Positions 9,205-20,847 of a stretch of DNA of 64,000 nt are shown piece by piece. The stretch comes from Ferribacterium limneticum (lineage in GTDB: Bacteria; Pseudomonadota; Gammaproteobacteria; Burkholderiales; Rhodocyclaceae). How positions within the stretch are numbered: the stretch's first letter is position 1; each line of letters opens with the position of its first letter. The stretch lies in assembly GCF_020510585.1 (NCBI RefSeq), contig NZ_CP075190.1:3036001-3100000 (forward strand). The letters are read 5' to 3'. A model generated the notes under the pieces. The model made no database searches. It was given only the letters and a program-made list of their open reading frames with translations, and was not told the origin of the DNA. The position numbers were made by a program, and so were the translations under genes.

Positions 9205-9531
9205 ATGAGCGAGCACATCCATTACGTAACCGACGACACATTTGAAGCGGAAGTGCTGCAATCGCAGCAACCCGTTCTCGTCGACTACTGGGCCGAATGG
9301 TGCGGCCCCTGCAAGATGATCGCTCCGATCCTCGACGAAGTAGCCACCGAATATGCGGGCAAACTCAAGGTTGCCAAGGTCAACATTGATGACAACCAAG
9401 CCACTCCCGCGAAGTACGGTATCCGCGGCATTCCGACGCTGATGATTTTCAAGAACGGCAACATCGAAGCAACCAAGGTTGGCGCACTGTCCAAGTCCCA
9501 ACTCGCTGCCTTTATTGACAGCAACCTGTAA
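9205..9531 (+). CDS. trxA: Thioredoxin 1
   Basis: Small cytoplasmic disulfide reductase, 108 residues, a normal length. The active site [13 protein letters not shown] carries Cys33 and Cys36, and the cis-proline loop is [11 protein letters not shown]. Next comes rho after a 162-nt gap holding a strong hairpin. The trxA-rho order is common in proteobacteria. Confidence 0.98.
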   Translation: MSEHIHYVTDDTFEAEVLQSQQPVLVDYWAEWCGPCKMIAPILDEVATEYAGKLKVAKVNIDDNQATPAKYGIRGIPTLMIFKNGNIEATKVGALSKSQLAAFIDSNL

Positions 9532-9547
9532 TCTCCGTAGTCTCCCG

Positions 9548-9576
9548 CCCTGAAGGTGCGTTCTGCACCTTCAGGC
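9548..9576 (+). terminator. Hairpin between trxA and rho
   Basis: An 11-bp stem, CCTGAAGGTGC pairing with GCACCTTCAGG around a five-base loop, 17 nt after the trxA stop. No T run follows, so it may be a weak or Rho-related terminator, an mRNA-stabilising 3' end, or part of the rho leader, a gene known to be autoregulated by attenuation. Confidence 0.5.
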
Positions 9577-9692
9577 AGATGCCACCGGCCAAGCGCCCAC
9601 GCATCACTCCCCACCCAAAAGCTCCCAAGCTCTTGCGCCCCGGTTTCGGGCAGCAGCCCGGCCCATCATTTACTGGCGCCACACACTCCTAC

Positions 9693-10952
<1,260 letters not shown>

Positions 10953-11043
10953 TAATAAATATTGCAAGCCGGTGATTATTCAACGATAATCTCCGCCTTC
11001 CCAGATCGGCCACATCCGCCGGTCGCTTGACTAAGGACTAAAG

Positions 11044-11265
11044 ATGAAAGCCAATATCCATCCGGATTACAACGAGATTCAGGTGACCTGCTCCTGCGGC
11101 AGCACCTTCACGACCAAGTCGACCATGAAGAAGGCCCTTCATGTCGAAGTCTGTTCGCTCTGCCACCCGTTCTACACCGGCAAGCAAAAGATTGTCGACA
11201 CCGCCGGCCGTGTTGAACGCTTCAACCAGAAATTCGGTGCCATGCGCGGCAAGGCTGCTGCCTGA
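11044..11265 (+). CDS. rpmE: 50S ribosomal protein L31 (zinc-binding form)
   Basis: Small protein of the large ribosomal subunit that bridges to the small subunit. Its 73 residues include four cysteines arranged as C-x-C (VTCSCGS) and C-x2-C (EVCSLCHPF), which identifies the zinc-binding type. It starts [10 protein letters not shown], the usual L31 N-terminus. A strong terminator follows 20 nt later. Confidence 0.98.
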   Translation: MKANIHPDYNEIQVTCSCGSTFTTKSTMKKALHVEVCSLCHPFYTGKQKIVDTAGRVERFNQKFGAMRGKAAA

Positions 11266-11284
11266 TCTGCACGGATTACGGTAT

Positions 11285-11311
11285 AAAAGGCAGCCTTATG
11301 GCTGCCTTTTT
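11285..11311 (+). terminator. Rho-independent terminator after rpmE
   Basis: A 10-bp stem (AAAGGCAGCC with GGCTGCCTTT) with a TTAT loop, ending in a T run. It is located just 15 nt before the start of the glycosyltransferase gene. Confidence 0.9.
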
Positions 11312-11325
11312 CATTTCTGGCCGAC

Positions 11326-12960
11326 ATGTCTGATTCGCTCACGCTGATTCGCGACACCTTGCGTCGAGGCATTCGCCTGCCACCGGCCGGCTGGGTGCTC
11401 GCTGCCATCCTCGCTTTCTACGTGCTGGCCGGCCTGTTCGGCCGCGATCCGTGGAAGGGCGAGGACGCCATCCACATTGGCGCCGCCTGGCATATGCTGA
11501 ACTACAGCGACTGGCTGTCGCCTGACCTGGCTGGTCGCCCCTTCCACGAACCGCCGCTCTACTACTGGAGCGCCGCCCTGACCGGCAAGCTGTTTGGCTG
11601 GTTGCTGCCGCTGCATGAAGCAATACGTCTGGCCAGCGGTATCTGGGTTGCGCTGGCGCTGATCGGGCTTTACTACGCCGGCCGCGAGTTGTACGGCGAG
11701 GACAATGCTGCAGCCAGCCCGCTCCTGCTTGCCGGCTGCGCCGGCTTGCTGTTCCACGCCCACGACGCACAGCCGATGCTCATCGCGCTCGCCGCCTATG
11801 CCGGTGGCCTGGGCGGTCTCGCTGCCATTGGTCGAAAACCTCGCCTGACCGGAATTTTCTACGGTCTGGCAGTGGCCGGGTGCCTGCTCGGCACCGGGAT
11901 CGCCCCGACCCTGCCCTTGCTGGCCATCGCGCCCGTCGCCTGGTGGTTGTCACCGGACCGACCAAAGGCGCTGCACACTCTGCTCATCGGCCTCGCCATT
12001 GCGGCCGTCCTTATCCTGCCTTGGCCATTGCTACTGCTCAACCTGGAGCCAACTCGCTTCCACGGCTGGCTGGCCACCGAGCTGGCACCGTTGAAAACGC
12101 CATTTTCCCTCGATGGTGGTGGCCGTTTCATTGCCATGCTGCCGTGGTTTGCCTTCCCGGCCTTTCCCTTGGCAATCTGGACGCTACGCATCCGGCGCAA
12201 GGAGATCAAGGCACCGGCCCAATTGCTGCCGCTCGTCTTTTTGCTGATTACCTTGCTGCTGCTGGCCTGGGCCTACCGCCCCCGACAGATTCCCGCCCTG
12301 CTGCTCCTGCCGCCGCTGGCACTGCTCGCCACGCCAGGAGCTTTGGCCTTGCGCCGAGGGGCAGCCAACGCCTTCGACTGGTTCGCGATGTCGACTTTCA
12401 GCGTTTTCATCGGCATTGTCTGGCTGGCCTGGTCAGCCATGGCCCTGGGCTGGCCGGGGCAGATGGCCAAGCGCGCCGTGGTGCTGCGCCCAGGCTTCGT
12501 CGGCCACTTAGATCTGCTGGCCCTGGCCGTCGGCCTGGCAGCAACGGCATGGTGGATCTGGCTGATCGTCACCGCGCCACGCTCACCGTATCGCAGCCTG
12601 ACGCACTGGACGCTCGGTTGCACGACGCTGTGGCTGCTGGCGACGACACTGGTCATGCCGTGGTTCGACTTCAACAAGTCCTACCGCCCGGTCGCCCAGG
12701 CTATAGCGCAGACTTTGCCGGCTGACCACGGCTGTCTGGCCGAGCGTGGACTGAATCAAACCCAGCTTGCCTCGCTGTCCTATTTCGTCGGCATCGAACC
12801 GGCCAACGAAAACTCAAAGGCGGGACAGGCTTGCAACTGGCTCTTGGTCGTCGGCGACACGCGCAGCGAACTGGCGGCACCGAACGGCAAGTGGACCAAG
12901 GTCTGGGAAGGCAACCGCCCGGGTGACCGCAAGGAAACTTTCCGCCTTTTCCGACACTGA
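11326..12960 (+). CDS. GT-C family membrane glycosyltransferase (ArnT/PMT-like)
   Basis: A 544-residue polytopic membrane protein with about ten or more hydrophobic segments, resembling the ArnT/PMT superfamily that moves a sugar from a polyprenyl-phosphate donor onto a protein, lipid A or another acceptor at the periplasmic face. The early loop FGRDPWKGEDAIHIGAAWHML followed by FHEPPLYYWSAA matches the GT-C pattern of an acidic residue in the first periplasmic loop followed by PPLYYW. A soluble C-terminal part carries one more short domain (AERGLNQTQLASLSYFV). The donor and acceptor cannot be told from sequence. It directly follows the rpmE terminator and is convergent with orn. Confidence 0.8.
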   Translation: MSDSLTLIRDTLRRGIRLPPAGWVLAAILAFYVLAGLFGRDPWKGEDAIHIGAAWHMLNYSDWLSPDLAGRPFHEPPLYYWSAALTGKLFGWLLPLHEAIRLASGIWVALALIGLYYAGRELYGEDNAAASPLLLAGCAGLLFHAHDAQPMLIALAAYAGGLGGLAAIGRKPRLTGIFYGLAVAGCLLGTGIAPTLPLLAIAPVAWWLSPDRPKALHTLLIGLAIAAVLILPWPLLLLNLEPTRFHGWLATELAPLKTPFSLDGGGRFIAMLPWFAFPAFPLAIWTLRIRRKEIKAPAQLLPLVFLLITLLLLAWAYRPRQIPALLLLPPLALLATPGALALRRGAANAFDWFAMSTFSVFIGIVWLAWSAMALGWPGQMAKRAVVLRPGFVGHLDLLALAVGLAATAWWIWLIVTAPRSPYRSLTHWTLGCTTLWLLATTLVMPWFDFNKSYRPVAQAIAQTLPADHGCLAERGLNQTQLASLSYFVGIEPANENSKAGQACNWLLVVGDTRSELAAPNGKWTKVWEGNRPGDRKETFRLFRH

Positions 12961-13061
12961 CCGCGCCCGGCAGGAATCCGCAGCGACGCGCCAGCTTTGC
13001 TGGCCGTCTTGCTGAGCAGGTGCCTTATCAGTACCCTAGGGGTGCAGCGGTTGCGGTGCGA

Positions 13062-13607
13062 TTACCCCTTCAGGAAATGCTCGCGGTAATACTTCATTTC
13101 ATCGATTGATTCGTAAATGTCGGCCAGCGCCGTGTGCTTGCTCTTTTTCTTGAAGCCCTTGTAGATCTCCGGCTGCCAGCGCTTGCACAGTTCCTTCAAG
13201 GTGCTGACATCAAGATTCCGGTAATGGAAGAAGGCTTCCAGCGTCGGCATGTAGCGTGCCATGAAACGGCGATCCTGGCCGATCGAGTTGCCGCACATCG
13301 GCGAGTGGCCGGCCAGGGAATATTTCTTCAGAAATTCCAGCGCCTGGGCTTCGACTTCAGCCTCATTCATCGTCGACGCCTTGACCTTGTCGATCAGGCC
13401 GGAACGACCGTGGGTTTTCTGGTTCCAATCATCCATGCCGGCGAGGATTTCGTTGGTCTGATGGACGACCCAGGCAGGCGACTCGGCGATCATTTCGAGC
13501 TCCGAGTTGGTGACAACCATGGCCATTTCGATAATCCGGTCGCCATCCGGGTTCAGACCGGTCATTTCCATGTCCAGCCAGACGAGGTTGTTTGCAGTGC
13601 CTGCCAT
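13062..13607 (-). CDS. orn: Oligoribonuclease
   Basis: 3'-to-5' exoribonuclease that degrades 2-5 nt RNA and the c-di-GMP breakdown product pGpG. That makes it relevant to the HD-GYP proteins encoded nearby. DEDDh family residues are visible: [12 protein letters not shown] near residues 10-21, [12 protein letters not shown] in the middle, and [13 protein letters not shown] at the C-terminus. I chose the ATG at 13607 ([10 protein letters not shown], 181 residues), which matches the family start; the open frame runs on to 13670. It is divergent from the M48 peptidase gene, with only 56 nt between starts. Confidence 0.97.
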   Translation of the reverse strand: MAGTANNLVWLDMEMTGLNPDGDRIIEMAMVVTNSELEMIAESPAWVVHQTNEILAGMDDWNQKTHGRSGLIDKVKASTMNEAEVEAQALEFLKKYSLAGHSPMCGNSIGQDRRFMARYMPTLEAFFHYRNLDVSTLKELCKRWQPEIYKGFKKKSKHTALADIYESIDEMKYYREHFLKG

Positions 13608-13663
13608 ATAATTGCCCGAATCCTTGAAAACCGCGATTTTCGCACAGCTTTGGTCCCCCATCC

Positions 13664-14914
13664 GTGACACCTGACTTCACTTTCATTTTTCTGCTTTTTT
13701 TCGGGTTGACCGTAACAGTCCGCCTCTGGCTCAAACTGCGCCACATCCGTTTCGTTGCCGCCCATCGCAACGTCGTGCCGGCTGACTTCGCCGAACGCAT
13801 TGCCTTGCCGGCGCATCAAAAAGCCGCTGATTACACCGTCGACCGCAGCAAGACGGCGATTGTCGGCACGCTGATCGAGGCCGCCGTGCTTCTGGCCTTC
13901 ACCCTCGGCGGCGGCCTCGCTGCCCTGCACGATTTCTGGTCACTCCGCCTGGACGGCCTTGCCTACGGCCTGGCGATGATCTTCAGCGTGATGGTCATTT
14001 CCGGCCTGATCGACCTGCCGCTGTCGCTGTACAGCCAGTTCGTCATCGAAGCCCGGCACGGCTTCAACCGGATGACTCTCGGCCTGTTCATCAGCGACCT
14101 GCTCAAGCAAACCCTGCTCGGCATCGCCATCGGCGCCCCCGTCATTGCCGCCGTCCTCTGGCTGATGGGCGCCATGGGCCAATACTGGTGGCTTTACGTC
14201 TGGCTGTTCTGGAGCGGCTTCAACCTGCTCATCATGTTCGTTTACCCAACCTGGATCGCGCCACTGTTCAACAAATTCTCGCCGCTTGAAGACGGCGAAA
14301 TGAAATCGCGTATCGAAGCCTTGCTCGCCCGCTGCGGCTTCCGTTCCTCCGGCCTGTTCATCATGGACGGCTCGAAGCGTTCGAGCCACGGCAACGCCTA
14401 CTTCACGGGCTTCGGTAACACCAAGCGCATCGTTTTCTTCGACACCCTGCTCGCGCGCCTTGAACCGCCTGAAGTCGAAGCCGTGCTGGCCCACGAACTC
14501 GGCCATTTCCGCAAAAAACACGTCGTCAAGCGCATGGTCCTGATGTTCGCCGGCTCACTCGGTTTCCTCTGGCTGCTTGGCCAACTGATCGACGCTCCAT
14601 GGTTCTACGCCGGGCTGGGCGTGCCGGCTCAAAGCACGACGCTGGCGCTCATCCTCTTCTTCCTCGTCATGCCGGTCTTCACTTTTCTGCTCACCCCACT
14701 GATGAGTCATTTGTCCCGTCGCCACGAATTCGAGGCCGACGCCTATGCGGCTCAACACGCCGCCGCCAGCGACCTCATCCGCGCCCTGGTCAAGCTCTAT
14801 CAGGACAATGCTTCAACCCTGACGCCCGACCCGTTACACTCACTGTTCCACGATTCCCACCCGCCGGCAGCGCAGCGCATCGCGCACCTGCAAATTCAGG
14901 AGAAACCCGCATGA
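13664..14914 (+). CDS. M48 family membrane metallopeptidase (Ste24/CAAX protease-like)
   Basis: Integral membrane zinc protease of the Ste24 type, 416 residues. The catalytic motif HELGH starts at residue 277 ([13 protein letters not shown]), and the third zinc ligand lies in [11 protein letters not shown] near residue 355. Several membrane helices flank the catalytic part. Translation begins at a GTG (MTPDFTFIF). The first helix ([16 protein letters not shown]) is encoded by a copy of the window's dispersed repeat read in antisense. The stop overlaps the next cytochrome start by 4 nt. Its substrate in bacteria is unknown; quality control of membrane proteins is likely. Confidence 0.9.
   Translation: MTPDFTFIFLLFFGLTVTVRLWLKLRHIRFVAAHRNVVPADFAERIALPAHQKAADYTVDRSKTAIVGTLIEAAVLLAFTLGGGLAALHDFWSLRLDGLAYGLAMIFSVMVISGLIDLPLSLYSQFVIEARHGFNRMTLGLFISDLLKQTLLGIAIGAPVIAAVLWLMGAMGQYWWLYVWLFWSGFNLLIMFVYPTWIAPLFNKFSPLEDGEMKSRIEALLARCGFRSSGLFIMDGSKRSSHGNAYFTGFGNTKRIVFFDTLLARLEPPEVEAVLAHELGHFRKKHVVKRMVLMFAGSLGFLWLLGQLIDAPWFYAGLGVPAQSTTLALILFFLVMPVFTFLLTPLMSHLSRRHEFEADAYAAQHAAASDLIRALVKLYQDNASTLTPDPLHSLFHDSHPPAAQRIAHLQIQEKPA
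13681..13714 (-). repeat. Dispersed 37-bp element, copy 1 (inside M48 peptidase gene)
   Basis: Minus strand reads TTACGGTCAACCCGAAAA and continues to AAAAATGAAAG, matching the family at both ends. It lies antisense in the M48 peptidase gene and supplies part of the first membrane helix. Confidence 0.65.
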
Positions 14915-15225
14915 AAACAGTCAACGCACTGCTTGCCAGCTCCCTGATCGCCCTGCCGGTACTGGCCGCCGAACCGTGGGGCAAGGCCGACCCGAAAGCG
15001 GGCAAGGAACACCACGACAAGGCCTGCGTCACCTGCCATGTCCGCCTCTACGGTGGTGATGGCAGCAAGATGTACACCCGTGATGGTCGCTTGCTGTCGA
15101 CCCAGCTCGATATCCTGCAACGCGTCGCCACCTGCAACGCGATGACCAAGGCCGGCTGGTTCCCGGAAGAAGAAGCCGAAGTTGCCGCCTACCTGAACCA
15201 GCAGTACTACCACTTCAAAGACTGA
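14911..15225 (+). CDS. Small periplasmic cytochrome c
   Basis: A 104-residue secreted mono-heme cytochrome. Signal peptide residues 1-20 (LLASSLIALPVLAA, cleavage before EPWGKAD), heme motif CVTCH at residues 39-43, and Met77 in CNAMTKAG as the possible distal ligand. It starts at an ATG overlapping the M48 peptidase stop and is followed by rsgA, whose start overlaps its stop. An AGGAGAAA ribosome-binding site precedes it. Its electron partner is unknown; the context (protease and GTPase) gives no hint. Confidence 0.85.
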   Translation: MKTVNALLASSLIALPVLAAEPWGKADPKAGKEHHDKACVTCHVRLYGGDGSKMYTRDGRLLSTQLDILQRVATCNAMTKAGWFPEEEAEVAAYLNQQYYHFKD

Positions 15226-16091
15226 TGGAAGGCCGCGTCATTGCCGCGCACGGCCGCCAGTACGTCGTCGAACTGGCCGACGGCTCACGCCTGCCCTGTT
15301 TCCCGCGCGGCAAGAAAAGCGATGTCGCCTGCGGTGATCGCGTCGACATCAAGCAAACCTCCGACGACCAGGGTGTCATCGAGGCAATCCAGCCGCGCAC
15401 CAGCCTGCTCTACCGCTCCAACGAAATCCGCCAGAAGCTGATCGCCGCCAATGTCGATCAACTGGTCATCGTCGTCGCCACCGAACCGGCCTTCTCCGAC
15501 GAACTGATTGCCCGCGCCCTCGTCGCCGCCGAAAGCGAGGAAATCGAGCCGCTCATCGTGCTCAACAAGTGCGATCTGGCCGACAAGCTGCCAGTCGCCC
15601 GCCAGCGCCTGGCGGTGCTCTCCAACCTCGGCTATCGCGTCCTCGAACTGTCCGCCCTTGAACACGCCGAAGACCTGCGCCCCTACCTTGCCAACCAGAC
15701 CAGCGTACTCGTCGGCCAATCCGGCATGGGCAAATCGACGCTGGTCAATGCGCTGATCCCCGAGGCCCGGGCCGCCACCCGCGAAATATCGCAGGCGCTC
15801 GACTCGGGCAAGCACACGACAACGCACGCCACGCTCTACCACCTCGATGCCGACAGCCATCTGATCGACTCGCCCGGCCTGCAGGAATTCGGCCTGGGCC
15901 ACCTCGACCGGCTGGAAATCGAACAAGCCTTTCCGGATTTTCGCCCCTATCTCGGTCAGTGTCGTTTCCGCGACTGCCATCACAACCGCGAACCGGATTG
16001 CGCCCTGATTGCTGCAGTCGACGCGGGAAAAATCGAAAACTCGCGCTTTTCCACCTATCACCGTATTGTTGGCAACCAACGAAATAGCTGA
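15225..16091 (+). CDS. rsgA: Ribosome small subunit-dependent GTPase RsgA
   Basis: Circularly permuted GTPase that helps late 30S maturation. It has an N-terminal OB fold (VEGR.IAAHGRQY-like start), the G4 motif NKCD near residue 113 before the P-loop GQSGMGKST near residues 164-172 (the permuted order), the G3 DSPGLQEFG, and a C-terminal zinc knuckle (CRFRDCHHNREPDC). Its 288 residues are typical. The start ATG overlaps the cytochrome stop, giving a coupled chain M48 peptidase - cytochrome - rsgA. Confidence 0.96.
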   Translation: MEGRVIAAHGRQYVVELADGSRLPCFPRGKKSDVACGDRVDIKQTSDDQGVIEAIQPRTSLLYRSNEIRQKLIAANVDQLVIVVATEPAFSDELIARALVAAESEEIEPLIVLNKCDLADKLPVARQRLAVLSNLGYRVLELSALEHAEDLRPYLANQTSVLVGQSGMGKSTLVNALIPEARAATREISQALDSGKHTTTHATLYHLDADSHLIDSPGLQEFGLGHLDRLEIEQAFPDFRPYLGQCRFRDCHHNREPDCALIAAVDAGKIENSRFSTYHRIVGNQRNS

Positions 16092-16155
16092 ATGTCGGGC
16101 TTCGTTGGCTCATGTCGGCGTGTTTTGGCGTTCCAGCCCGGGCTTTGCCTCATTG

Positions 16156-16190
16156 CTACGGTCAACCGGAAATTTTGGCCAAAATCGAAA
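16156..16190 (+). repeat. Dispersed 37-bp element, copy 2 (intergenic)
   Basis: CTACGGTCAACCGGAAA followed by the perfect 14-bp palindrome ATTTTGGCCAAAAT and CGAAATCGAAA. It lies between rsgA and the HD-GYP regulator gene. Confidence 0.85.
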
Positions 16191-16223
16191 TCGAAATCGG
16201 CTCAGGGACGCGTGCAACCGGAG

Positions 16224-16252
16224 CTCCCCCCATCACGCCGGGGAGGGGTTTT
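16224..16252 (+). terminator. Possible weak terminator before the HD-GYP operon
   Basis: CTCCCC and GGGGAG separated by ten bases, followed by GGGTTTT. The stem is short and the T run has only four bases. I looked for a c-di-GMP riboswitch in this 235-nt gap and saw none. Confidence 0.35.
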
Positions 16253-16326
16253 CCGCCATAGCAATTTTCTGATCGAAATGTGATAATTCTGTGAAATTCG
16301 CCACGACCGGCGACTGGAGACGGCAA

Positions 16327-17412
16327 ATGGGCGCTAACCCGCCAACCATACTCATCGTGGACGACACCCCGGAGAACCTCAGCGTCCTCGGTGAGTTGCT
16401 GCAACCCACATATCGGGTGCGTGCCGCCAACTCCGGCCGGCGTGCGCTACAGATAGCGCTCGGCACACCAACGCCGGACCTCATCCTGCTCGATGTGATG
16501 ATGCCGGAAATGGACGGCTACGAAGTTCTTGCCGAGTTGCGAGCCGCCCCGGCGACACGGAACATCCCGGTCATTTTCGTCACGGCCATGGACGGCACCG
16601 AGGATGAAGAGCGCGGCCTCGACCATGGCGCCGTCGATTACATCACCAAGCCGATCCGCCCCACCATCGTCCTCGCCCGCATCCGCACCCAGCTCGAACT
16701 CAAGCAGGCGCGCGACATTCTGCGCAACCAGAACGACTATCTCGAAGCCGAAGTCGTTCGCCGCATGGGCGAAAACCAGCTCATCCAGGAGGTCAGCATC
16801 CATGCCCTGGCCCGCCTGGCCGAGACCCGCGACCCGGAAACCGGCAAGCACCTGCGCCGCACCCAGGAATACGTCCTGACCCTGGCCAGGGCGCTGCGTG
16901 ACAACCCGCGTTTCTCCGGCTATCTCGACGAGCGGACCATCAACGCCCTCGCCCAGTCCGCCCCCCTGCACGACATCGGCAAGGTCGGCATCCCCGACCA
17001 TATTCTCCTCAAGCCCGGCAAACTGACCCCGGAGGAGTGGGAAATCATGAAAACCCATGCCGAACTGGGCAGCAACGCCATCGCGCAGGCCGAGGCCGAT
17101 GCCGACAAGCCGGTCGAGTTTCTCGCCATCGCCAAGCTCATCGCCCGCTCCCACCACGAAAAATGGGATGGCAGCGGCTACCCGGACGGACTAGCCGGCG
17201 ATGCCATCCCGATTGCTGCACGCCTCATGGCCCTGGCCGACGTTTTCGATGCCCTGACCTGCAAACGCGTCTACAAACCGGCTTTCTCCTTTGACGACGC
17301 CTACCGCATCATCGTCGACGGCAGCGCCAGCCATTTCGATCCCGACGTTGTCGAGGCATTCGTTCGTGAATACCCCACCTTCATGACCATCGCCAAGACG
17401 TACGCCGAATAG
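16327..17412 (+). CDS. HD-GYP response regulator (c-di-GMP phosphodiesterase)
   Basis: Two-domain regulator, 361 residues from the ATG at 16327 (MGANPPTILIVDD), which has GGAGA seven bases upstream; an in-frame GTG at 16291 is the alternative. The receiver domain carries Asp near residue 55 in LILLDVMMPEMDG. The HD-GYP domain has His215-Asp216 in PLHDIGKVGIPD and HHEKWDGSGYP, so it has the metal ligands and GYP triplet needed for c-di-GMP hydrolysis to pGpG/GMP. It is followed after 3 nt by a giant hybrid kinase, which probably feeds its receiver through an HPt domain. Confidence 0.92.
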   Translation: MGANPPTILIVDDTPENLSVLGELLQPTYRVRAANSGRRALQIALGTPTPDLILLDVMMPEMDGYEVLAELRAAPATRNIPVIFVTAMDGTEDEERGLDHGAVDYITKPIRPTIVLARIRTQLELKQARDILRNQNDYLEAEVVRRMGENQLIQEVSIHALARLAETRDPETGKHLRRTQEYVLTLARALRDNPRFSGYLDERTINALAQSAPLHDIGKVGIPDHILLKPGKLTPEEWEIMKTHAELGSNAIAQAEADADKPVEFLAIAKLIARSHHEKWDGSGYPDGLAGDAIPIAARLMALADVFDALTCKRVYKPAFSFDDAYRIIVDGSASHFDPDVVEAFVREYPTFMTIAKTYAE

Positions 17413-17415
17413 ACG

Positions 17416-20400
17416 ATGGACCATCCCCCTCTGCCTAACCAGAAAAAGGAACTCCACCGAGCCATTGCCCAGGTAGTCCTGCCCTACGTGGCACTGGCGG
17501 CGCTGTGGATTCTGGTCTCGGATCAACTCCTTGCCTACATGATCCCCGACGCCGAGGCGCGCATCACGGCAAGCGTGCTGAAGGGCTGGTTTTTCATCGT
17601 CATCACGGCAGGCCTCCTCTCCGCGCTGCTTTACCGCTTGCTGCGCGAGAACATGGCTCGCCGATCTGTCGCCGAAGATGCGAAAGTGGTTATCGAGCAT
17701 GAACGCGGCCGTCTGCGTACCCTGTTCGACACCATGCCCGACCTCGTCTGGTTGAAGGATCCTGACGGGGTCTATATCAGTTGCAACAAACGCTTCGAGC
17801 AGTTCTTCGGGGCCGACGAAGCCAGCATCCGGGGGAAAACCGACTTCGATTTCGTCGACCCGGAACTGGCCAGGTTCTTCCGCGCCAATGACCTCGCCGC
17901 ACTGCTCGCCAAAGGTCCCTGCCGCAACGACGAGTGGGTGACCTTCGCCAGCGATGGCCATCGCGAGCTGCTGGAGACCACCAAGGCGCCGATCCACGAC
18001 AGCGCCGGGCATCTGATCGGAGTCCTCGGTATCGGCCGTGACATGACCCAGAACCACGAATTGCGGGAGCGCTTTACCATCGCCTTCAATGGCAGCCCGG
18101 CGGCCATTTCGATAACCACGCTGGACGACGGCACATTCCTCGAGGTTAATCCGCGCTACCAGCAACTCCTGGGTTGGCAACGAGACGAGCTGATTGGCAA
18201 GAGCGCCCTCGATTTTCATTTATGGCCGAGCCCCGAAGCCAGAAAAACATGGCGCGACCTGCTATTAAAAACCGGCCTGCTGCAGGACTATCAGACCGAA
18301 TGGCGACATCGCGACGGGACGCCCATCCAGATCAGCCTTTCGGCCGAAGTCGTTCACCTCGGTAGCAACCCTTACGTCCTTGCCTTCGTACTCGACATCT
18401 CCGAGCGCAAACAGGCAGCCGAACAAATCGCCCAGTTGCAGGAGCGCCTGGCCATTGCCTTCCGCGCCGCGCCGGTCGCCGCCTGCATCACCCGCCTGAC
18501 CGATGGCAAGGTGGTCGAAGCCAATGCCCGCCTGCTCAGTGAATACGGTTGGACCCGTGAAGACCTGCTCGGCAAGACCACGCTCGAGGCCGGGCTGTGG
18601 GGAAGCGCCGAGGACCGCGCCACGATGGTCGAGTTGCTGCGCCGCGATGGCCGGGTCATCGACTTTCCCAGCATTGGCGTCGGGCGCGATGGCCGCCGGC
18701 GGGAAATAAATATTTCTGCCGAAAATGTACTGATGGATGGCGTGCCGCATCTGGTCGTCTATATCGTCGACATTTCCGAGCGCACCGGGGCGGAAAGGGC
18801 GCTGCGCGAGCGTGAAGAAATCTATCGCAGCATCGTCAGCCACGCTCAGGACGGCATTTGCCTGATCGATCCGGAAACCCTGAAATTCATCGAGATCAAC
18901 GATGCCGGCCTGCGTGGCCTGGGCTACACCCGCGAAGAGTTCTCAGAGCAGACCATGGCCACGATCCAGGCCACGATGAACGAGGCCGAGACACGAGCCG
19001 CCATCGAAAACACCCTGCGCGAAGAAAGCGTACTCGCCGAAAACCAGCACCGCCGCAAGGATGGCAGCATCCAGTTTGCCCGCGTTGCAGCGGCAGCCAT
19101 CACCATCGGCGGCAAGCGTCTGGTCAGCAGCATCTGGCAGGACATCACCGAAGAGAAACTCACTGCGGCAGAGCTCGAGCAGCATCGCGAGCACCTCGAA
19201 GAGCTGGTCGAAGCCCGGACCATCGAACTGGAGGCGGCCAAGGAGGCGGCCGAACAGGCCAACCGCGCAAAGAGTGATTTCCTGGCCAACATGAGCCACG
19301 AAATCCGCACGCCGATGAATGCCATCATCGGACTCACCCACCTTGCCGAGCACCACACGCAGGATGCCGAACAGCTCGGGCGCCTGAACAAGGTGGCGGA
19401 TGCCGCACGCCATCTGCTGGCGATCATCAACCAGATTCTCGATATCTCGAAGATCGAAGCCGGCAAACTGGAACTCGCCCCGGTCGATTTTCTCCTCTCG
19501 CGCGTCCTCGACAATACGGCCGAACTGGTGCTCGACCGCCTGCAATCACGCGGCCTCCAGTACACCCAGGAAATCGACCCGGCGCTGCCGCCGGTGCTGC
19601 GTGGTGACCCCCTGCGCATTGGTCAGGTCCTGCTCAATTACCTCGGCAACGCGGTCAAGTTTACCGAAAAGGGCAGCATTTCCGTCTCCGTCAATCTGGT
19701 CATGGCCGAAGCCGGCAATCTGCTCGTGCGCTTTGCCGTCACCGACACCGGCATCGGCATCCCCGCCGAACAGCAAGGCCGGCTTTTCAAGGCCTTCGAA
19801 CAGGCCGACAACTCACCGACCCGACGTTTTGGCGGCACCGGGCTCGGCCTCGCCATCGCCCACCGCCTGGCCCATCTGATGGGAGGCGATGCCGGTGTGA
19901 CGAGCACCCTCGGTCAGGGCAGCACCTTCTGGTTTACCGCACGACTGCAGATCGGAACGTCCGCCACCGACATCTCCACGCCACGCCTCTCGGTCAACGA
20001 AGCGGAACAGGTGATCAGCAGCGAATACGCCCATGCCCGCATCCTGCTCGTCGAAGACAACGCGATCAATCAGGAGGTAGCCCTCGAGTTGCTGCGCGGG
20101 GTTGGCCTGCAGGCCGATCTTGCGGTCAACGGGGAAAAAGCCGTAAAAATGGCATCCGAAACGGCCTACGATCTGATCCTGATGGATATCCAGATGCCGG
20201 TCATGGATGGCCTGACCGCCACCCGACTGATTCGTCAGAGCCCTGCTGGCCGCCGGGTGCCCATTCTGGCGATGACCGCCAACGCCTTCGGCGAAGATCG
20301 GCAACGCTGCCTCGAGGCCGGCATGAATGACCATGTCGCCAAGCCGGTCAACCCGGGCAGCCTCTACGTCACGCTGATCAAATGGCTGACGCCAGCCGTC

Positions 20401-20847
20401 ATTGAGACCAATACCAGCCAAGCCCCGGCGCCTGCTGCGCCCGCCTCGTCCGATGCCGCACAGAAGACCATCGCCGCCCTCGAAAAAGTGCCCGGGCTGG
20501 ATAGCGCCTACGGCCTGCAAGCCATGCGCGGCAAGCTGCCCAGTTATTTGCGCTTGCTCGGCATTTTCCTTGACACGCATGGCCACGACGACGAGAAAAT
20601 CGTTGCAGCCCTGAACAGCGGCGACCTCACGCAGGCCGGGCACATTGCCCATAGCCTCAAGGGCGTTTCCGGAACCCTTGGCCTGACGGGAATTTACGAA
20701 GCAGCCTTGGCCCTCAATGAAGCTTTGCGCGAATCCGCCGAGCCGCCTGAAATAGCCCGCCTGGTCGCCGCCCTGGGCGAACGCGTGGAGGAAACAATGG
20801 GCGCCCTGTCCCCGATCGTTGCGACGGCCAAAACCGAAAACAAATGA
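17416..20847 (+). CDS. Hybrid sensor histidine kinase: 2 TM, 4 PAS, HisKA, HATPase, REC, HPt
   Basis: Membrane hybrid kinase of 1143 residues. Two hydrophobic segments (about 20-41 and 57-78) leave almost no periplasmic sensor. Four PAS domains follow (roughly 95-220, 222-340, 345-460, 470-585), then a coiled coil. The kinase core has the H box [14 protein letters not shown] (His near 628), N box [11 protein letters not shown] and [10 protein letters not shown]. The receiver has Asp near 922 in [13 protein letters not shown] and the C-terminal HPt has His near 1077 in [13 protein letters not shown]. It is the second gene of an operon with the HD-GYP regulator and overlaps the next kinase by 4 nt. 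Its signal is unknown. Confidence 0.93.
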   Translation: MDHPPLPNQKKELHRAIAQVVLPYVALAALWILVSDQLLAYMIPDAEARITASVLKGWFFIVITAGLLSALLYRLLRENMARRSVAEDAKVVIEHERGRLRTLFDTMPDLVWLKDPDGVYISCNKRFEQFFGADEASIRGKTDFDFVDPELARFFRANDLAALLAKGPCRNDEWVTFASDGHRELLETTKAPIHDSAGHLIGVLGIGRDMTQNHELRERFTIAFNGSPAAISITTLDDGTFLEVNPRYQQLLGWQRDELIGKSALDFHLWPSPEARKTWRDLLLKTGLLQDYQTEWRHRDGTPIQISLSAEVVHLGSNPYVLAFVLDISERKQAAEQIAQLQERLAIAFRAAPVAACITRLTDGKVVEANARLLSEYGWTREDLLGKTTLEAGLWGSAEDRATMVELLRRDGRVIDFPSIGVGRDGRRREINISAENVLMDGVPHLVVYIVDISERTGAERALREREEIYRSIVSHAQDGICLIDPETLKFIEINDAGLRGLGYTREEFSEQTMATIQATMNEAETRAAIENTLREESVLAENQHRRKDGSIQFARVAAAAITIGGKRLVSSIWQDITEEKLTAAELEQHREHLEELVEARTIELEAAKEAAEQANRAKSDFLANMSHEIRTPMNAIIGLTHLAEHHTQDAEQLGRLNKVADAARHLLAIINQILDISKIEAGKLELAPVDFLLSRVLDNTAELVLDRLQSRGLQYTQEIDPALPPVLRGDPLRIGQVLLNYLGNAVKFTEKGSISVSVNLVMAEAGNLLVRFAVTDTGIGIPAEQQGRLFKAFEQADNSPTRRFGGTGLGLAIAHRLAHLMGGDAGVTSTLGQGSTFWFTARLQIGTSATDISTPRLSVNEAEQVISSEYAHARILLVEDNAINQEVALELLRGVGLQADLAVNGEKAVKMASETAYDLILMDIQMPVMDGLTATRLIRQSPAGRRVPILAMTANAFGEDRQRCLEAGMNDHVAKPVNPGSLYVTLIKWLTPAVIETNTSQAPAPAAPASSDAAQKTIAALEKVPGLDSAYGLQAMRGKLPSYLRLLGIFLDTHGHDDEKIVAALNSGDLTQAGHIAHSLKGVSGTLGLTGIYEAALALNEALRESAEPPEIARLVAALGERVEETMGALSPIVATAKTENK

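Noticed and set aside
16092..16326. Possible c-di-GMP riboswitch before the HD-GYP operon
   Set aside because: None of the conserved GEMM elements could be found; the gap holds a dispersed-repeat copy and a weak hairpin.
20106..20145. Sequence TGCGGTCAACGGGGAAAAAG resembling the dispersed repeat in the hybrid kinase receiver domain
   Set aside because: It codes for [10 protein letters not shown] at a position where all receiver domains have NGxEAL-like residues, so the match is explained by protein conservation; the right half does not match.
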